Positions 26,689-38,735 are shown, counted from the stretch's first letter. The stretch is 64,000 nucleotides of DNA from Thalassospira mesophila (GCF_002115755.1 NZ_JFKA01000002.1:310001-374000), one strand, 5' to 3'. Notes: a model not told the origin generated them from the sequence alone. A program made the numbers and translations.

Positions 26689-28578
26689 TTAAGCCCCCAA
26701 ACCTTTTTCCATCACCAGATCAAGGCGGCGGGCAAAGGCCACCGGGTCGGGCAGGGCTTCGCCTTCAAGGATGCGGGCCTGATCTAGCAACAGCAGGGCC
26801 GCATCGCCCAGAATGGCGGCTTTGGCATCTGCTTTGGCCATATCGGACAGCTTTTTGATCAGGCTGTGTTTGGGATTGATTTCAAGAATACGCGTGCTGA
26901 CATCGTCAACCCGGTTATGTTGTTTCATCAACCGTTCCATCCGCAAATCCATATCGCTTTCATCGGCGATCAGGCAGCAGGCCGAACTGGTCAACCGGTC
27001 GGATTCGCGAACGTCTTTCACATTGGTCCCCAGCGCAATTTTAATTGCGGCAATCAGGGTATCAAGTTCGGCATCGCTGACCGGTTTGTCGTCGGCGTCG
27101 TCTTTTTTGTCCGCGTCGCTGTCATCGGCTTTGACGTCATTCAAATCGGCACCACCCCGGGTGACGGATTTGAAATCCTTTTCGTCAAACTGGCCAACAG
27201 ACGGCATCCAGAATTCATCCACCGGGTCGGTCAGCAACAGGACTTCAACGCCCTTGGCATCAAACCCTTCAAGCTGCGGGCTGCGGCGCAGCGCGTCGAC
27301 ATCTTCGCCGCTGATGTAATAGATGGCTTTTTGGCCTTCTTTCATCCGGCTAACGTAATCTTCCAGGCTGGTCCAGCCATCGACCGTGGAGGATTTGAAA
27401 CGGGCCAGCTTTAAAATGCGGTCGCGGTTGGTGTAATCTTCATACAGCCCTTCCTTGACCACCGAACCAAAGGCTTCCCAGAAGGTGTTGTAACCTTCGA
27501 TGTCTTTTTTGGCACTGCTTTCAAGTTCGGACAGCAGCTTTTTGGTCAGGCCGTTTTTAATTTTGGTCAGAAGCGGGTGGTCTTGCAACATTTCGCGCGA
27601 AACATTAAGCGGCAGGTCCTGGCTATCGACCACGCCCGAGACAAACCGCAGCCACGGCGGCAGCAATTCATCGGCCCCTTCGGTGATGAAAACCTTGCGC
27701 ACATACAGTTTCAAATGGCCCTTGCGCGCCGGGTCATACAAATCGAACGGGCGCATGGTCGGGATGTAAAGAAGCCCGGTATATTCAATCGCCCCTTCGG
27801 CCTGATAGTGGATGGTCTTCCACGGTTCATCAAAGGCGTGCGAGCTGTGTTTGTAAAACTCGGTATATTGCTCGGGCGTGATTTCCGATTTTGGCCGGGT
27901 CCAAAGGGCCGATGCCTCGTTTAAGGTTTCATCGTCGCCATCGCCCTTCATCAACACAACCGGAATGCCGATATGGTCGGAATAGGTTTTAACGATGTGG
28001 CGCAGGCGATGTTCTTCGGTGAAATCTTTGGAGTCGTCATTCAGATGCAGCGTGATCTGGGTGCCGCGCCCGTCCATTTCGGTTTCGGCGACGGTGTATT
28101 CACCCTTGCCATCCGATGTCCATTTCCAGGCCTGGCTGTCACCGGCTTTTTTGGTGATAACTTCAACTTTGTTGGCAACCATGAAGGCGGAATAAAAGCC
28201 AACGCCGAACTGGCCAATAAGATCGACACTTTTTTTCGCATCCTTGGCCTGGGTCATGGCTTCAACAAATTTGGCCGTGCCCGAATTGGCAATTGTGCCC
28301 AGGTTTTCCACCAGATCGGCCTTGTTCATGCCAATGCCGTTATCAATGATGGTTAGGACATTTCGAACATTATCCGTCATCAGGCGAATTTTAAATTCGC
28401 TGTCACCGGCAATCATGTCGGGGTTGGAAATGGCTTCATAGCGCAGCTTGTCACACGCATCGGATGCGTTGGAAATGAGCTCGCGCAGGAAGATGTCCTT
28501 GTTGGAATAAAGCGAATGGACAACGATGTCGAGAAGGCGGCTGACCTCGGCCTCGAACCGCATTTTTTCTTCCGTCAT
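26689..28578 (-). CDS. htpG: Molecular chaperone HtpG (Hsp90)
   Basis: 629 residues from the ATG at 28578 (AGAGG upstream; the open frame runs 94 codons further but without family similarity). GHKL ATPase domain first: ELISNASDACDKLRYEA, IDNGIGMNKADLVENLGTIA, SGTAKFV and GQFGVGFYSAF. The middle domain contains the client-binding segment with LNVSREMLQDHPLL. The C-terminal dimerisation domain ends near KGLGA and is preceded by an acidic linker rich in Asp (DVKADDSDADKKDDADDK). It folds and holds clients under heat or oxidative stress. The hpf gene diverges from it across a 259-bp region. Confidence 0.97.
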   Translation of the reverse strand: MTEEKMRFEAEVSRLLDIVVHSLYSNKDIFLRELISNASDACDKLRYEAISNPDMIAGDSEFKIRLMTDNVRNVLTIIDNGIGMNKADLVENLGTIANSGTAKFVEAMTQAKDAKKSVDLIGQFGVGFYSAFMVANKVEVITKKAGDSQAWKWTSDGKGEYTVAETEMDGRGTQITLHLNDDSKDFTEEHRLRHIVKTYSDHIGIPVVLMKGDGDDETLNEASALWTRPKSEITPEQYTEFYKHSSHAFDEPWKTIHYQAEGAIEYTGLLYIPTMRPFDLYDPARKGHLKLYVRKVFITEGADELLPPWLRFVSGVVDSQDLPLNVSREMLQDHPLLTKIKNGLTKKLLSELESSAKKDIEGYNTFWEAFGSVVKEGLYEDYTNRDRILKLARFKSSTVDGWTSLEDYVSRMKEGQKAIYYISGEDVDALRRSPQLEGFDAKGVEVLLLTDPVDEFWMPSVGQFDEKDFKSVTRGGADLNDVKADDSDADKKDDADDKPVSDAELDTLIAAIKIALGTNVKDVRESDRLTSSACCLIADESDMDLRMERLMKQHNRVDDVSTRILEINPKHSLIKKLSDMAKADAKAAILGDAALLLLDQARILEGEALPDPVAFARRLDLVMEKGLGA

Positions 28579-28729
28579 GACCTCTGTTTTCTCCTTTTGG
28601 ATCAATGGACTTACCATCAATTTACGAAAGATATGATTATATCCCTCGCGACCGCAGCCTGCTTGATATGCGTCAACACATCTTGCAGCGCAAGCCCTGT
28701 ATCCTACATCTATAGTAAGACGGTTTTTC

Positions 28730-28781
28730 CCGACACCGTAAATCTGGTGTCGGTCCTGCCCCGGGATGGGCGTCATCCCGG
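28730..28781 (+). promoter_or_regulatory. Two tandem hairpins in the hpf leader
   Basis: CCGACACC (28730-28737) pairs with GGTGTCGG (28746-28753), and CCGGGATG (28761-28768) with CATCCCGG (28774-28781). Both are perfect 8-bp stems with short loops, 57 bp upstream of the hpf ATG. No T tract follows either, so they are not standard terminators. They could structure the hpf 5' leader. Confidence 0.5.
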
Positions 28782-28837
28782 ATAAAATGCAAGGCGCAAA
28801 GTCTTGTGAACGTCCAGGCTTAAACAGGAGGCCATAT

Positions 28838-29161
28838 ATGAAGGTTCCCGTGCAAATCACCTATCGTGATGTTGATCAGTCCGATGCGCTTGATGAGCGT
28901 ATCCGCTTCAAGGTGGAGAAACTGGAAGAAACCTTCGACCGCATGACATCCTGTCATGTGATTATTGAGAAGCCTCATTCATCTCATGCGCGCACGCAAT
29001 ATTCTGTTCATTTTGGCATTAACGTTCCGGGAAAGGAAATTATGGTCAAGCGTGACAGTGCCGACCATGCGCACGAGGACGTTTATATCGCGCTGAAAAA
29101 CAGCTTTCAGGCCGCGCGACGTCAGCTAAAGGACTATGCCGAGAAAATGCGCAATCATTGA
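28838..29161 (+). CDS. hpf: Ribosome hibernation promoting factor (HPF/RaiA family), short form
   Basis: 107 residues from the ATG at 28838, preceded by AGGAGG. The fold signature is clear: MKVPVQITYRDVDQSDALDE, VEKLEETFDRMTSCHVIIEK and YIALKNSFQAARRQLKDYAE. This is a single ribosome-binding domain without the dimerisation tail of long HPF, so it would act with or without a partner to inactivate ribosomes in stationary phase. Divergent from htpG. Terminator 44 bp downstream. Confidence 0.92.
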   Translation: MKVPVQITYRDVDQSDALDERIRFKVEKLEETFDRMTSCHVIIEKPHSSHARTQYSVHFGINVPGKEIMVKRDSADHAHEDVYIALKNSFQAARRQLKDYAEKMRNH

Positions 29162-29204
29162 TCAGGCCAATGTGCTGATCATTGCGTTTTCATCGTAAAA
29201 GGAT

Positions 29205-29234
29205 CGGGGCAGCATGTGTGCTGCCCCGTTGTTG
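29205..29234 (+). terminator. Terminator of hpf
   Basis: CGGGGCAGCA (29205-29214) and TGCTGCCCCG (29219-29228) form a perfect 10-bp stem with TGTG loop, followed by TTGTTG. Confidence 0.75.
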
Positions 29235-29256
29235 TTTGTGGATTTATGGCTTGATG

Positions 29257-29290
29257 CAAAAACCCCTGCACCAGGTGCTGGTGCAGGGGT
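29257..29290 (-). terminator. Terminator of katG
   Basis: CCCCTGCACCAG and CTGGTGCAGGGG (29263-29289) form a perfect 12-bp stem with a 3-nt loop. On the minus strand the stem is followed by TTTTTG. Confidence 0.9.
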
Positions 29291-29326
29291 AAGATCAGGG
29301 TGGTAGTGCCGTTTAGGCGCTAGCGA

Positions 29327-32068
<2,742 letters not shown>

Positions 32069-35041
32069 ATGCAGATTTCAACCCGATCAGGTCCCCGCAT
32101 CCTTGCCGTTCTGGGGCCGACCAACACCGGCAAGACCCACTTGGCCATGGACCGGATGTTGGCACATACCACGGGTATGATTGGCTTTCCGTTACGTTTG
32201 CTGGCGCGTGAAAATTATGATCGCGCCATTGCCCGGGTGGGCAAGGGTGCCGTCGCCCTGATTACGGGTGAAGAACGCATTTTGCCACCCCATGCGCGCT
32301 ATTATCTGTGTACGGTCGAGGCCATGCCGGTGAATATGCCGGTTGATTTTATGGCGATTGACGAAATACAGATGTGCGCCGACCCGGAACGCGGCCATGT
32401 TTTTACCGACCGCCTGCTTCATGCGCGGGGCCGCTATGAAACCATGTTCATGGGGGCGGCAACCATTCGCCCCGTTATTCGCAAGCTGGTAGCGAATGTT
32501 GAATTCGAGACACGGGCGCGTTTTTCAACCCTGACATATTCCGGCCCGAAAAAAATCCAGCGCCTGCCATCGCAATCGGCCGTGGTGACGTTTTCGGCCC
32601 AGGAAGTGTATGCCGTGGCCGAACTGGTGCGTCGCCAGAAAGGCGGGGCGGCGGTGGTGCTGGGCGCGCTCAGCCCGCGTACGCGCAATGCCCAGGTGGA
32701 AATGTTTCAGAACGGCGATGTCGAACATCTGATCGCCACCGATGCCATCGGCATGGGGCTTAACCTGGATTTGCAACATGTGGCCTTTGCGGCCCTGTCA
32801 AAATTTGACGGCCAGTTTCACCGCAGCCTGAGTGCCGCCGAAACCGCCCAGATCGCCGGGCGGGCCGGACGGCACATGAATGACGGCAGTTTCGGGGTGA
32901 CCGGCAATTTGACGGGCATTGACCCCGATATTATCGAACAAATCGAAGCGCACGAATTTGAGCCGCTGGCCAAAGTATACTGGCGATCGGCCCAGCCTGA
33001 TTTCAGATCGATTGAGGGCCTGCAAAAATCGCTGCGCCGCCTGCCTTCTGATCCAACATTAATCCGGGTTCGCGAACCTGTTGATGAAATCATGCTGGAT
33101 TATCTGTCGCATATAGAAGATATAGCCCGCACCACACGGTCCCCGGACCGGGTGCGTCTATTGTGGGAAGTCTGCCAAATTCCAGACTTCCGAAATATCC
33201 ATACTGACGCCCATCCGCGCCTGCTTTCAGCCATCTATCAGTTCCTTTGTCAGCCAAAAAGCAAGCTGCCAATTGACTGGATGGGCGAACAGGTCTTGCG
33301 TATGGATCGTTATGATGGTGATATTGATCAGCTGTCGTCCCGTTTGGCGGGTATTCGCGTCTGGACATATGTTTCGCACAAGCATAATTGGCTTGATGAT
33401 GCGATACATTGGCAAGAACGAACGCGCGCCATTGAGGACAAGCTGTCTGATGTGCTACATGAACGGTTGACCCAAAGGTTTGTGGATCGCCGGACCTCGG
33501 TTTTATTGAAAAGTCTCAAGGACAAGTCTGAACTCATGTCTACCATCACTGCGAATGGTGAAGTCCAGGTCGAAGGTGAATTCGTCGGCCGACTGGAAGG
33601 ATTCCGTTTCATTGCCGATGAAACCGACGCCGCCTTTGAAGGCAAGGCAATCGCCAGCGCCGCCCGTCGTGCGCTGAGCGGAGAAATTGCCCAGCGCGTC
33701 AAAACACTGGAAACGGACGAGGATACCCAGTTCGCCGTGAATGGCAAACTAGAGATCCTTTGGCTCGACTCCGTTGTCGCAACCCTTAAAAAGGGCGACA
33801 CGGTGCTGAGTCCCGAAATCAGCGTCATCGACAGCGAATTTTTTGACGGTCCAACCCGGGAACGGGTGCGGACACGGATTCAAACATGGCTGAACAGCCA
33901 TATTGAAACCCGTCTCAAAATGTTGACCCGCTTGCGTGACTGTCAAATGACAGGTGCGATTCGCGGGTTGCTGTTCCAGCTTAACGAAGGTCTGGGCTGT
34001 GTCCCGCGCTCCGAACTTGAAAGTCTGATCAAGGATCTGACCGACGAGGATCGCAAAGCGCTGGCAAAGCTGGGCGTTCGTCTGGGCGTGGAAACGGTGC
34101 ATGTGCTTGATGCGCTCAAGCCTGACCCGGTCGAGTTGCGCGGCATTTTGTGGGCCGTTTCACGCGATCTCGAAGCATTGCCCGAACTGCCACCGGCAGG
34201 CCGGACCTCGGTCCCCAATGACCGGAGCAATTCCAAGGGGTTTTATCTGGCGGCGGGTTATATGCCCGTCGGCCCGCTGGCGGCCCGTGTTGACATGCTG
34301 GAGCGCTTTGCCGCCCTGCTGCGTCAGAAAGCCCGCGAGAATGATGGCAAGGTCCGCCCGGACCCTGATCTTCTTTCGCTGCTGGGGTGCACGGTAGAAC
34401 AGGCCGAAGGCGTGTTTGCGGCTTTGGGCTGGCGTCCGGAAATCGTCAAGGTGAAAAAAGCCGTGGTGGAACCGGTTGCCGATCCTGCTGCCGAGCCCGT
34501 TGCTGAAACTGTGGTGGCACCGTCCGACTCGGACGCGCCGGCTGCAGATGAAGCAGAAGGCACGGTCGCTGACGCGGCACCTGCTGCCGAGGTTGCTGCC
34601 GAGGCAGAAACACCCCGGCAAGATGCTGTTGAACCGGTCGAATCGGCTGCTGCCGCTTCTGACGGGGATGCAAATGCTGATGCCGCCGGTGCTGCTGCAC
34701 CAACCGACGAGGACGAATACGAAGAGGTAAAATTCTTTGTGCGTGTCGATCGTCGCAAGCGTCATCCGTCCGGGCAGAACAACCGTGGTCCGCGCAATCA
34801 GGCTGCTGGTGCTGGCGAAGGCCGCACCGATAGCCGTGGCGAAGGCCGTGGTGCCGGTAACCGGGGCGGACAGAAGGGCGCGCCGCGTCATGCCAAGGGC
34901 GGCCCCAAAGCCGGTCCCAAGGGGGGCTCTGGTGGTGGCCGCAATAACGGCAACACGCAGCAACCCGCAGCAAAAAGCAACCAGATCAACGAAGATTCTC
35001 CTTTTGCCAAGCTGAAGGAAATGCTGGCCGCCAAGGGGTAA
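32069..35041 (+). CDS. Suv3-like superfamily 2 RNA helicase with RG-rich tail
   Basis: 990 residues. Helicase core at the N-terminus: Walker A GPTNTGKT (16-23), motif II as DEIQ (98-101, characteristic of Suv3), and motif VI QIAGRAGR (261-268). The middle ~400 residues resemble the alphaproteobacterial helicase family that pairs with a downstream S4 protein. Residues ~800-890 are low-complexity Ala/Glu/Asp, and the last ~70 residues are rich in Arg, Gly, Asn and Lys (RGAGNRGGQKGAPRHAK), a likely RNA-binding tail. Mitochondrial Suv3 unwinds RNA for degradation; the bacterial role is not well defined. ATG at 32069 with GGAAGAG upstream. Followed by a terminator and the Hsp15-like gene. Confidence 0.9.
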   Translation: MQISTRSGPRILAVLGPTNTGKTHLAMDRMLAHTTGMIGFPLRLLARENYDRAIARVGKGAVALITGEERILPPHARYYLCTVEAMPVNMPVDFMAIDEIQMCADPERGHVFTDRLLHARGRYETMFMGAATIRPVIRKLVANVEFETRARFSTLTYSGPKKIQRLPSQSAVVTFSAQEVYAVAELVRRQKGGAAVVLGALSPRTRNAQVEMFQNGDVEHLIATDAIGMGLNLDLQHVAFAALSKFDGQFHRSLSAAETAQIAGRAGRHMNDGSFGVTGNLTGIDPDIIEQIEAHEFEPLAKVYWRSAQPDFRSIEGLQKSLRRLPSDPTLIRVREPVDEIMLDYLSHIEDIARTTRSPDRVRLLWEVCQIPDFRNIHTDAHPRLLSAIYQFLCQPKSKLPIDWMGEQVLRMDRYDGDIDQLSSRLAGIRVWTYVSHKHNWLDDAIHWQERTRAIEDKLSDVLHERLTQRFVDRRTSVLLKSLKDKSELMSTITANGEVQVEGEFVGRLEGFRFIADETDAAFEGKAIASAARRALSGEIAQRVKTLETDEDTQFAVNGKLEILWLDSVVATLKKGDTVLSPEISVIDSEFFDGPTRERVRTRIQTWLNSHIETRLKMLTRLRDCQMTGAIRGLLFQLNEGLGCVPRSELESLIKDLTDEDRKALAKLGVRLGVETVHVLDALKPDPVELRGILWAVSRDLEALPELPPAGRTSVPNDRSNSKGFYLAAGYMPVGPLAARVDMLERFAALLRQKARENDGKVRPDPDLLSLLGCTVEQAEGVFAALGWRPEIVKVKKAVVEPVADPAAEPVAETVVAPSDSDAPAADEAEGTVADAAPAAEVAAEAETPRQDAVEPVESAAAASDGDANADAAGAAAPTDEDEYEEVKFFVRVDRRKRHPSGQNNRGPRNQAAGAGEGRTDSRGEGRGAGNRGGQKGAPRHAKGGPKAGPKGGSGGGRNNGNTQQPAAKSNQINEDSPFAKLKEMLAAKG

Positions 35042-35067
35042 ATCCCGGCAGGCAGTAATGATCAGGA

Positions 35068-35110
35068 TTTCGGCCTGTTGTGATCTTCGCAGCAGGCCGA
35101 AATTGTTTTT
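35068..35110 (+). terminator. Terminator between helicase and Hsp15-like genes
   Basis: TTTCGGCCTG (35068-35077) and CAGGCCGAAA (35093-35102) form a 10-bp stem followed by TTGTTTTT. It ends 16 bp before the next ATG, so read-through may still couple the two genes. Confidence 0.8.
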
Positions 35111-35125
35111 AAACGGGAAAAGGCA

Positions 35126-35536
35126 ATGGTCGAACAAATTGGCGGCAAGGTCCGCATTGATAAATGGCTGTGGTATGCGCGGTTTTTCAAAACGCGCTCG
35201 GTTGCCAGCAAAGCCTGCCAGGGCGGGCATATTGTTTTAAATGGTAATACGGTGTCAAAGCCCAGTGTGGCGGTAGGGCCGGGGGACCGACTCCAGTTTT
35301 TTCAGGGGCCGCATATTCGCATTGTCGAAATTGTTGCGTCAGGAACCCGCCGCGGCCCCGCACCGGAGGCGCAGACCCTGTATGACGATCAATCCCCGCC
35401 ACGCATTAAAAAGCAGGATGCAGACGCCGATATTCGCACCGCTGCGGTTGCGACCCGTGAAAGCGGCAGTGGCCGCCCGACCAAGGCCGAAAGACGCGCT
35501 CTGGACCGCTTGCGCGGCGATAGCGACGAGGAATAA
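35126..35536 (+). CDS. hslR: S4-domain RNA-binding protein, Hsp15-like
   Basis: 136 residues. The S4 RNA-binding fold covers residues ~8-70: VRIDKWLWYARFFKTRSVAS, then KACQGGHIVLNGNTV, SVAVGPGDRLQF. The rest is charged and basic (PTKAERRALDRLRGDSDEE). In E. coli, Hsp15 binds free 50S subunits carrying nascent chains after heat shock and helps recycle them. In alphaproteobacteria this gene commonly follows the Suv3-like helicase, as here. ATG at 35126 with AAAAGG. Confidence 0.88.
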   Translation: MVEQIGGKVRIDKWLWYARFFKTRSVASKACQGGHIVLNGNTVSKPSVAVGPGDRLQFFQGPHIRIVEIVASGTRRGPAPEAQTLYDDQSPPRIKKQDADADIRTAAVATRESGSGRPTKAERRALDRLRGDSDEE

Positions 35537-35950
35537 AACCCGTTTGTGATGGCGCGGGGCCAGACCTGTTTAAAGGTAGGGCAGAGCTGTCTGCGTCGTT
35601 TTAGCCGTGCAAGATCTTGGTGCTATTTTGCGGGCGGGAAAATTTCATATACCCGTCGTATTCTGCTTCGCGAAGGGCCGCGAATCCCGACTTTTTTTTG
35701 TGGGCCGGGGATTGTTTTCGACGTGGGTGCGAAGGCTTGTTTTCTATCTGAGCGCGATGACGGTGCCTGGATAATGTCGACATGGTTTATATGGCGCGAT
35801 TCGTCGTGCTCGTTCAGGCACAATGCGAAATCCCGTTGACTTTGCCCGCCAAGCCCCTTATCCACTGCGGCCTTGCGTTCCAAATTTATGCTGCGCTTAA
35901 CAAAACCCGCCGCTATTGCCGGATTTCGGGGATAAAAGGCGGTGGCGTGA
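35537..35950. other. Gene-free region upstream of the rpmH operon
   Basis: About 410 bp with no supportable gene. One sequence close to a DnaA box (TTATCCACT, 35858-35866) is present, but only a single copy, so I do not read this as an origin. Confidence 0.45.
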
Positions 35951-35979
35951 TTGACAGCGCAGGTGGGAAGCCCTATACA
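35951..35979 (+). promoter_or_regulatory. Housekeeping sigma-70-type promoter of the rpmH operon
   Basis: TTGACA (35951-35956) and TATACA (35974-35979) separated by exactly 17 nt, placing transcription start near 35986, about 44 nt upstream of the rpmH GTG. This is the best match to the housekeeping consensus that I noticed in the window. Confidence 0.75.
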
Positions 35980-36029
35980 GCGGACCTCGAATTTTATTGG
36001 ATTACCTTCATTAGAACGGAGTATGTGCA

Positions 36030-36164
36030 GTGAAACGCACCTACCAGCCCAGCAAACTCGTACGGAAACGCCGTCATGGCTTCCGTTCCCGCAACGCGAC
36101 CGTCGGTGGCCGCCGCGTGATTACCGCACGCCGCGCCAAGGGCCGCAAGCGTCTGTCGGCTTAA
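36030..36164 (+). CDS. rpmH: 50S ribosomal protein L34
   Basis: 44 residues, read directly from the sequence: starts GTG ([18 protein letters not shown]) and ends KGRKRLSA. This is the complete small basic L34 protein of the large ribosomal subunit. The GTG start has CGGAG 8 nt upstream. First gene of the rpmH-rnpA-yidD-yidC-engB-argB run; rnpA starts 4 bp after its stop codon. Confidence 0.97.
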   Translation: MKRTYQPSKLVRKRRHGFRSRNATVGGRRVITARRAKGRKRLSA

Positions 36165-36168
36165 TCTT

Positions 36169-36630
36169 GTGACCGTTACGGTGGAACGCCTGAAAAAGCG
36201 TGCGGAGTTTCTTCGTGTCGCCGGGACCCGCCGTAAATGGGTAACAGACGGTTTGATCCTGCAAGGCGCTCCGCGTCCCGGGATCCAGCCGGAAGAACAA
36301 AGCGCCGGAGAAGACCGGTTCGCCAGAATCGGTTTTACCGTCACCAAAAAGGTGGGCAAGGCCGTCGTACGCAATCGCGTTCGGCGGCGTTTGCGTGCTG
36401 TCGCCGATCAGTTGGCTAAAGAACTGGCTTTGCCCGGATGGGATTATGTCGTCATTGGACGGCATCAAACCATCGAGCGGCCATTTGAAGCCCTGATTGA
36501 CGATATGAGAACTGCCTTGCGGCGTATACCTGACGCCAAGCCATCCCCTGTTGACCGATCACGCCCTGTGCGGGGCCGGAATAAAGGCAAGGGCGGGAAA
36601 CGTCAGACAAAAGGTGGCTCGGTAAAATGA
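36169..36630 (+). CDS. rnpA: Ribonuclease P protein component
   Basis: 153 residues, GTG start. The RNase P protein fold is recognised by RLKKRAEFLRVA, then FTVTKKVGKAVVRNRVRRRLRAV, the conserved RNA-contact helix with the RNRVRRR signature, and DYVVIGR. It assists the catalytic RNA in 5' maturation of tRNAs. A central insertion (GAPRPGIQPEEQSAGED) and a basic C-terminal tail (RGRNKGKGGKRQTKGG) make it longer than the usual ~120 residues. Overlaps yidD by 4 bp. Confidence 0.95.
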   Translation: MTVTVERLKKRAEFLRVAGTRRKWVTDGLILQGAPRPGIQPEEQSAGEDRFARIGFTVTKKVGKAVVRNRVRRRLRAVADQLAKELALPGWDYVVIGRHQTIERPFEALIDDMRTALRRIPDAKPSPVDRSRPVRGRNKGKGGKRQTKGGSVK

Positions 36631-36917
36631 GCCCTCTTGCGCGCCTCATGCAACTCGCCGTTCGGGGCTATCAGCTTTTTTTATCCCCCTATGTTGGATG
36701 GCAATGTCGTTACCAGCCAACATGCTCGGCCTTCATGATGGAGGCTTTGGCAAAACACGGGGCGTTGAAAGGTGGCTGGATCGGGTTTAAACGGATCATG
36801 CGGTGCCATCCCTGGGGTGGACACGGATACGATCCTGTGCCTGATTGTGGTTGCGAACGAAAAGAGGCGCCGCCGGACAGAGACCCTCGGTCCTCGGCGC
36901 TTTCGTCATATAGATAG
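36627..36917 (+). CDS. yidD: Membrane protein insertion efficiency factor YidD
   Basis: 96 residues. Family signature: RGYQLFLSPYVGWQCRYQPT-CSAFMMEALAKHG and the RIMRCHPWGGHGYDPVP block. A small, membrane-associated protein that improves insertion of proteins by YidC. ATGA overlap with rnpA implies translational coupling. Confidence 0.95.
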   Translation: MSPLARLMQLAVRGYQLFLSPYVGWQCRYQPTCSAFMMEALAKHGALKGGWIGFKRIMRCHPWGGHGYDPVPDCGCERKEAPPDRDPRSSALSSYR

Positions 36918-36968
36918 AATAACAGCCGGTCAGGCCGATGGGCCGCCGGACGAAAGCGGAAAGAGGCG

Positions 36969-38693
36969 ATGAAAGAACAACGTAACCTCTGGATTGCGAT
37001 TGCGGTTTCGGTCGTAATCCTGGTCGGGTTCCAATTCCTTTTCCCTCACAAACCTGATCCCCAGGTTCGCGAGGCGCAGGTTCGCGAGCAGCTGGATACC
37101 AATTCCACTGCACCGAAGCCTTCCTCATCGACGCAGACTCCGTCTGCGCCCGGTGGCAAAACCGCAGCGCCCGTCGCAAACCGTGATGATGCCCTGGCGT
37201 CGTCGCCGCGTATTGAAATCAATACACCGCGCGTGCAGGGCTCCATTCGTCTGGTTGGTGGCCTGATTGACGACATCCAGTTGCAAGGGTATCGGGAAAC
37301 CGAAGACCCCAACAGCCCGCTGATCCACGTTCTGAACCCTGCCGGGTCGGACGATGCGTATTTTGGCGAATTTGGCTGGGTTGCAGCCGATGGTGCCGGT
37401 GATATTGCCCTGCCGGGCAATGATACCCGCTGGCAGGCCGATAGCGACACGCTGACCCCGGAAAAGCCGGTAACGCTCAGCTGGGATAACGGCCAGGGCC
37501 TGACTTTCACCCGCACGATTTCGATTGATGAGAACTATATGTTCTCGGTCAAGCAGTCGGTCAAAAATGACAGCGGCAAGGAAGTTTCGCTTTATCCGTA
37601 TGGTTTGATTTCGCGTCGTGGCTTGCCCCATACATCAGGTTATTACATCCTTCATGAAGGTCCGGTCGGTGTTATCGACGGGTCGCTGAAAGAAATCAGC
37701 TACAAGGACCTGATGGAAGATGACGGTGCGGTTAGCAAAAAATCCACCGGCGGCTGGGTCGGTATCACCGACAAATACTGGCTGGTGGCGTTGGCTCCGG
37801 CCAATGACGAAAGCCTGACCGCACGGTTCAGCCATCACACTGTTAACAATACCGACAAGTTCCAGGCTGATTATCTGGGGGCTGCGCGCACCATCGCAAG
37901 TGGTGCCAGTGCGACCTCGGAAAGTCATATGTTTGCAGGGGCCAAGGAATATAACCTTCTTGATGCCTATGCCGACAAGTACGACATCAAACTGCTTGAT
38001 CGTGCGATTGACTTTGGCTGGTTCTGGTTCCTGACCATTCCGTTCTTCCAGATCCTGCAGTGGATCAACCATGTGATTGGCAACTTCGGTCTGTCGATCC
38101 TGGCCTTTACGGTTCTGGTCAAGGCGGTGATGTTCCCGCTTGCGAACAAATCCTACAAATCCATGAGCGGCATGAAAAAGCTGCAGCCGCAAATGACGAA
38201 AATCCGCGAACAGTTCGCCGATGACCGTCAGCGTCAGCAGCAGGAAATCATGGGCCTGTACAAACGTGAAAAGATCAACCCGGCGTCGGGTTGCTTGCCG
38301 ATCGTTGTGCAAATTCCGGTGTTCTTCGCGCTTTATAAAGTGCTGTTTGTGAACATCGAAATGCGCCATGCGCCGTTCTTTGGCTGGATTCAGGATTTGT
38401 CGGCACCCGACCCGACCACGTTGTTCAACCTGTTTGGTTTGATCAGCTGGACGCCGCCGCATATGCTGATGATCGGGGTTTGGCCGCTGATCATGGGGAT
38501 TACCATGTTCTTGCAGCAAAAACTTAATCCCGCTCCGGCCGATCCGACCCAGGCCAAGATCATGATGTTCCTTCCGCTTATCTTTACCTTCATGCTGGCG
38601 AAATTCCCGGCAGGTCTGGTGATCTATTGGGCCTGGAACAACACGCTGTCGATTCTTCAGCAGCGTTACATAATGTACCGGATGGGGGTCTAA
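36969..38693 (+). CDS. yidC: Membrane protein insertase YidC
   Basis: 574 residues, the full proteobacterial form. N-terminal membrane anchor (LWIAIAVSVVILVGFQFLF), a large periplasmic beta domain (~60-340), and the conserved core of membrane helices from ~350 on (FGWFWFLTIPFFQILQWINH, FPLANKSYKSMSGMKKLQPQ, NPASGCLPIVVQIPVFFALY). Inserts and folds inner-membrane proteins with or without SecYEG; FtsY, needed to deliver them, is encoded at 43.2 kb. Confidence 0.97.
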   Translation: MKEQRNLWIAIAVSVVILVGFQFLFPHKPDPQVREAQVREQLDTNSTAPKPSSSTQTPSAPGGKTAAPVANRDDALASSPRIEINTPRVQGSIRLVGGLIDDIQLQGYRETEDPNSPLIHVLNPAGSDDAYFGEFGWVAADGAGDIALPGNDTRWQADSDTLTPEKPVTLSWDNGQGLTFTRTISIDENYMFSVKQSVKNDSGKEVSLYPYGLISRRGLPHTSGYYILHEGPVGVIDGSLKEISYKDLMEDDGAVSKKSTGGWVGITDKYWLVALAPANDESLTARFSHHTVNNTDKFQADYLGAARTIASGASATSESHMFAGAKEYNLLDAYADKYDIKLLDRAIDFGWFWFLTIPFFQILQWINHVIGNFGLSILAFTVLVKAVMFPLANKSYKSMSGMKKLQPQMTKIREQFADDRQRQQQEIMGLYKREKINPASGCLPIVVQIPVFFALYKVLFVNIEMRHAPFFGWIQDLSAPDPTTLFNLFGLISWTPPHMLMIGVWPLIMGITMFLQQKLNPAPADPTQAKIMMFLPLIFTFMLAKFPAGLVIYWAWNNTLSILQQRYIMYRMGV

Positions 38694-38735
38694 CGACCCC
38701 CGTCTTCGGGCCGCCAAGCGCGGATACGGAAAAAA

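Noticed and set aside
34160-35230. 356-codon minus-strand frame opposite the helicase C-terminus
   Set aside because: Shadow of the helicase and S4 genes; sequence lacks family resemblance, and the plus-strand genes are clear.
35858-35866. DnaA box marking an origin upstream of rpmH
   Set aside because: Only one near-match (TTATCCACT), with no cluster of boxes, AT-rich unwinding element or dnaA/dnaN genes.
37635-38717. 360-codon minus-strand frame opposite yidC
   Set aside because: Shadow frame opposite a complete YidC.
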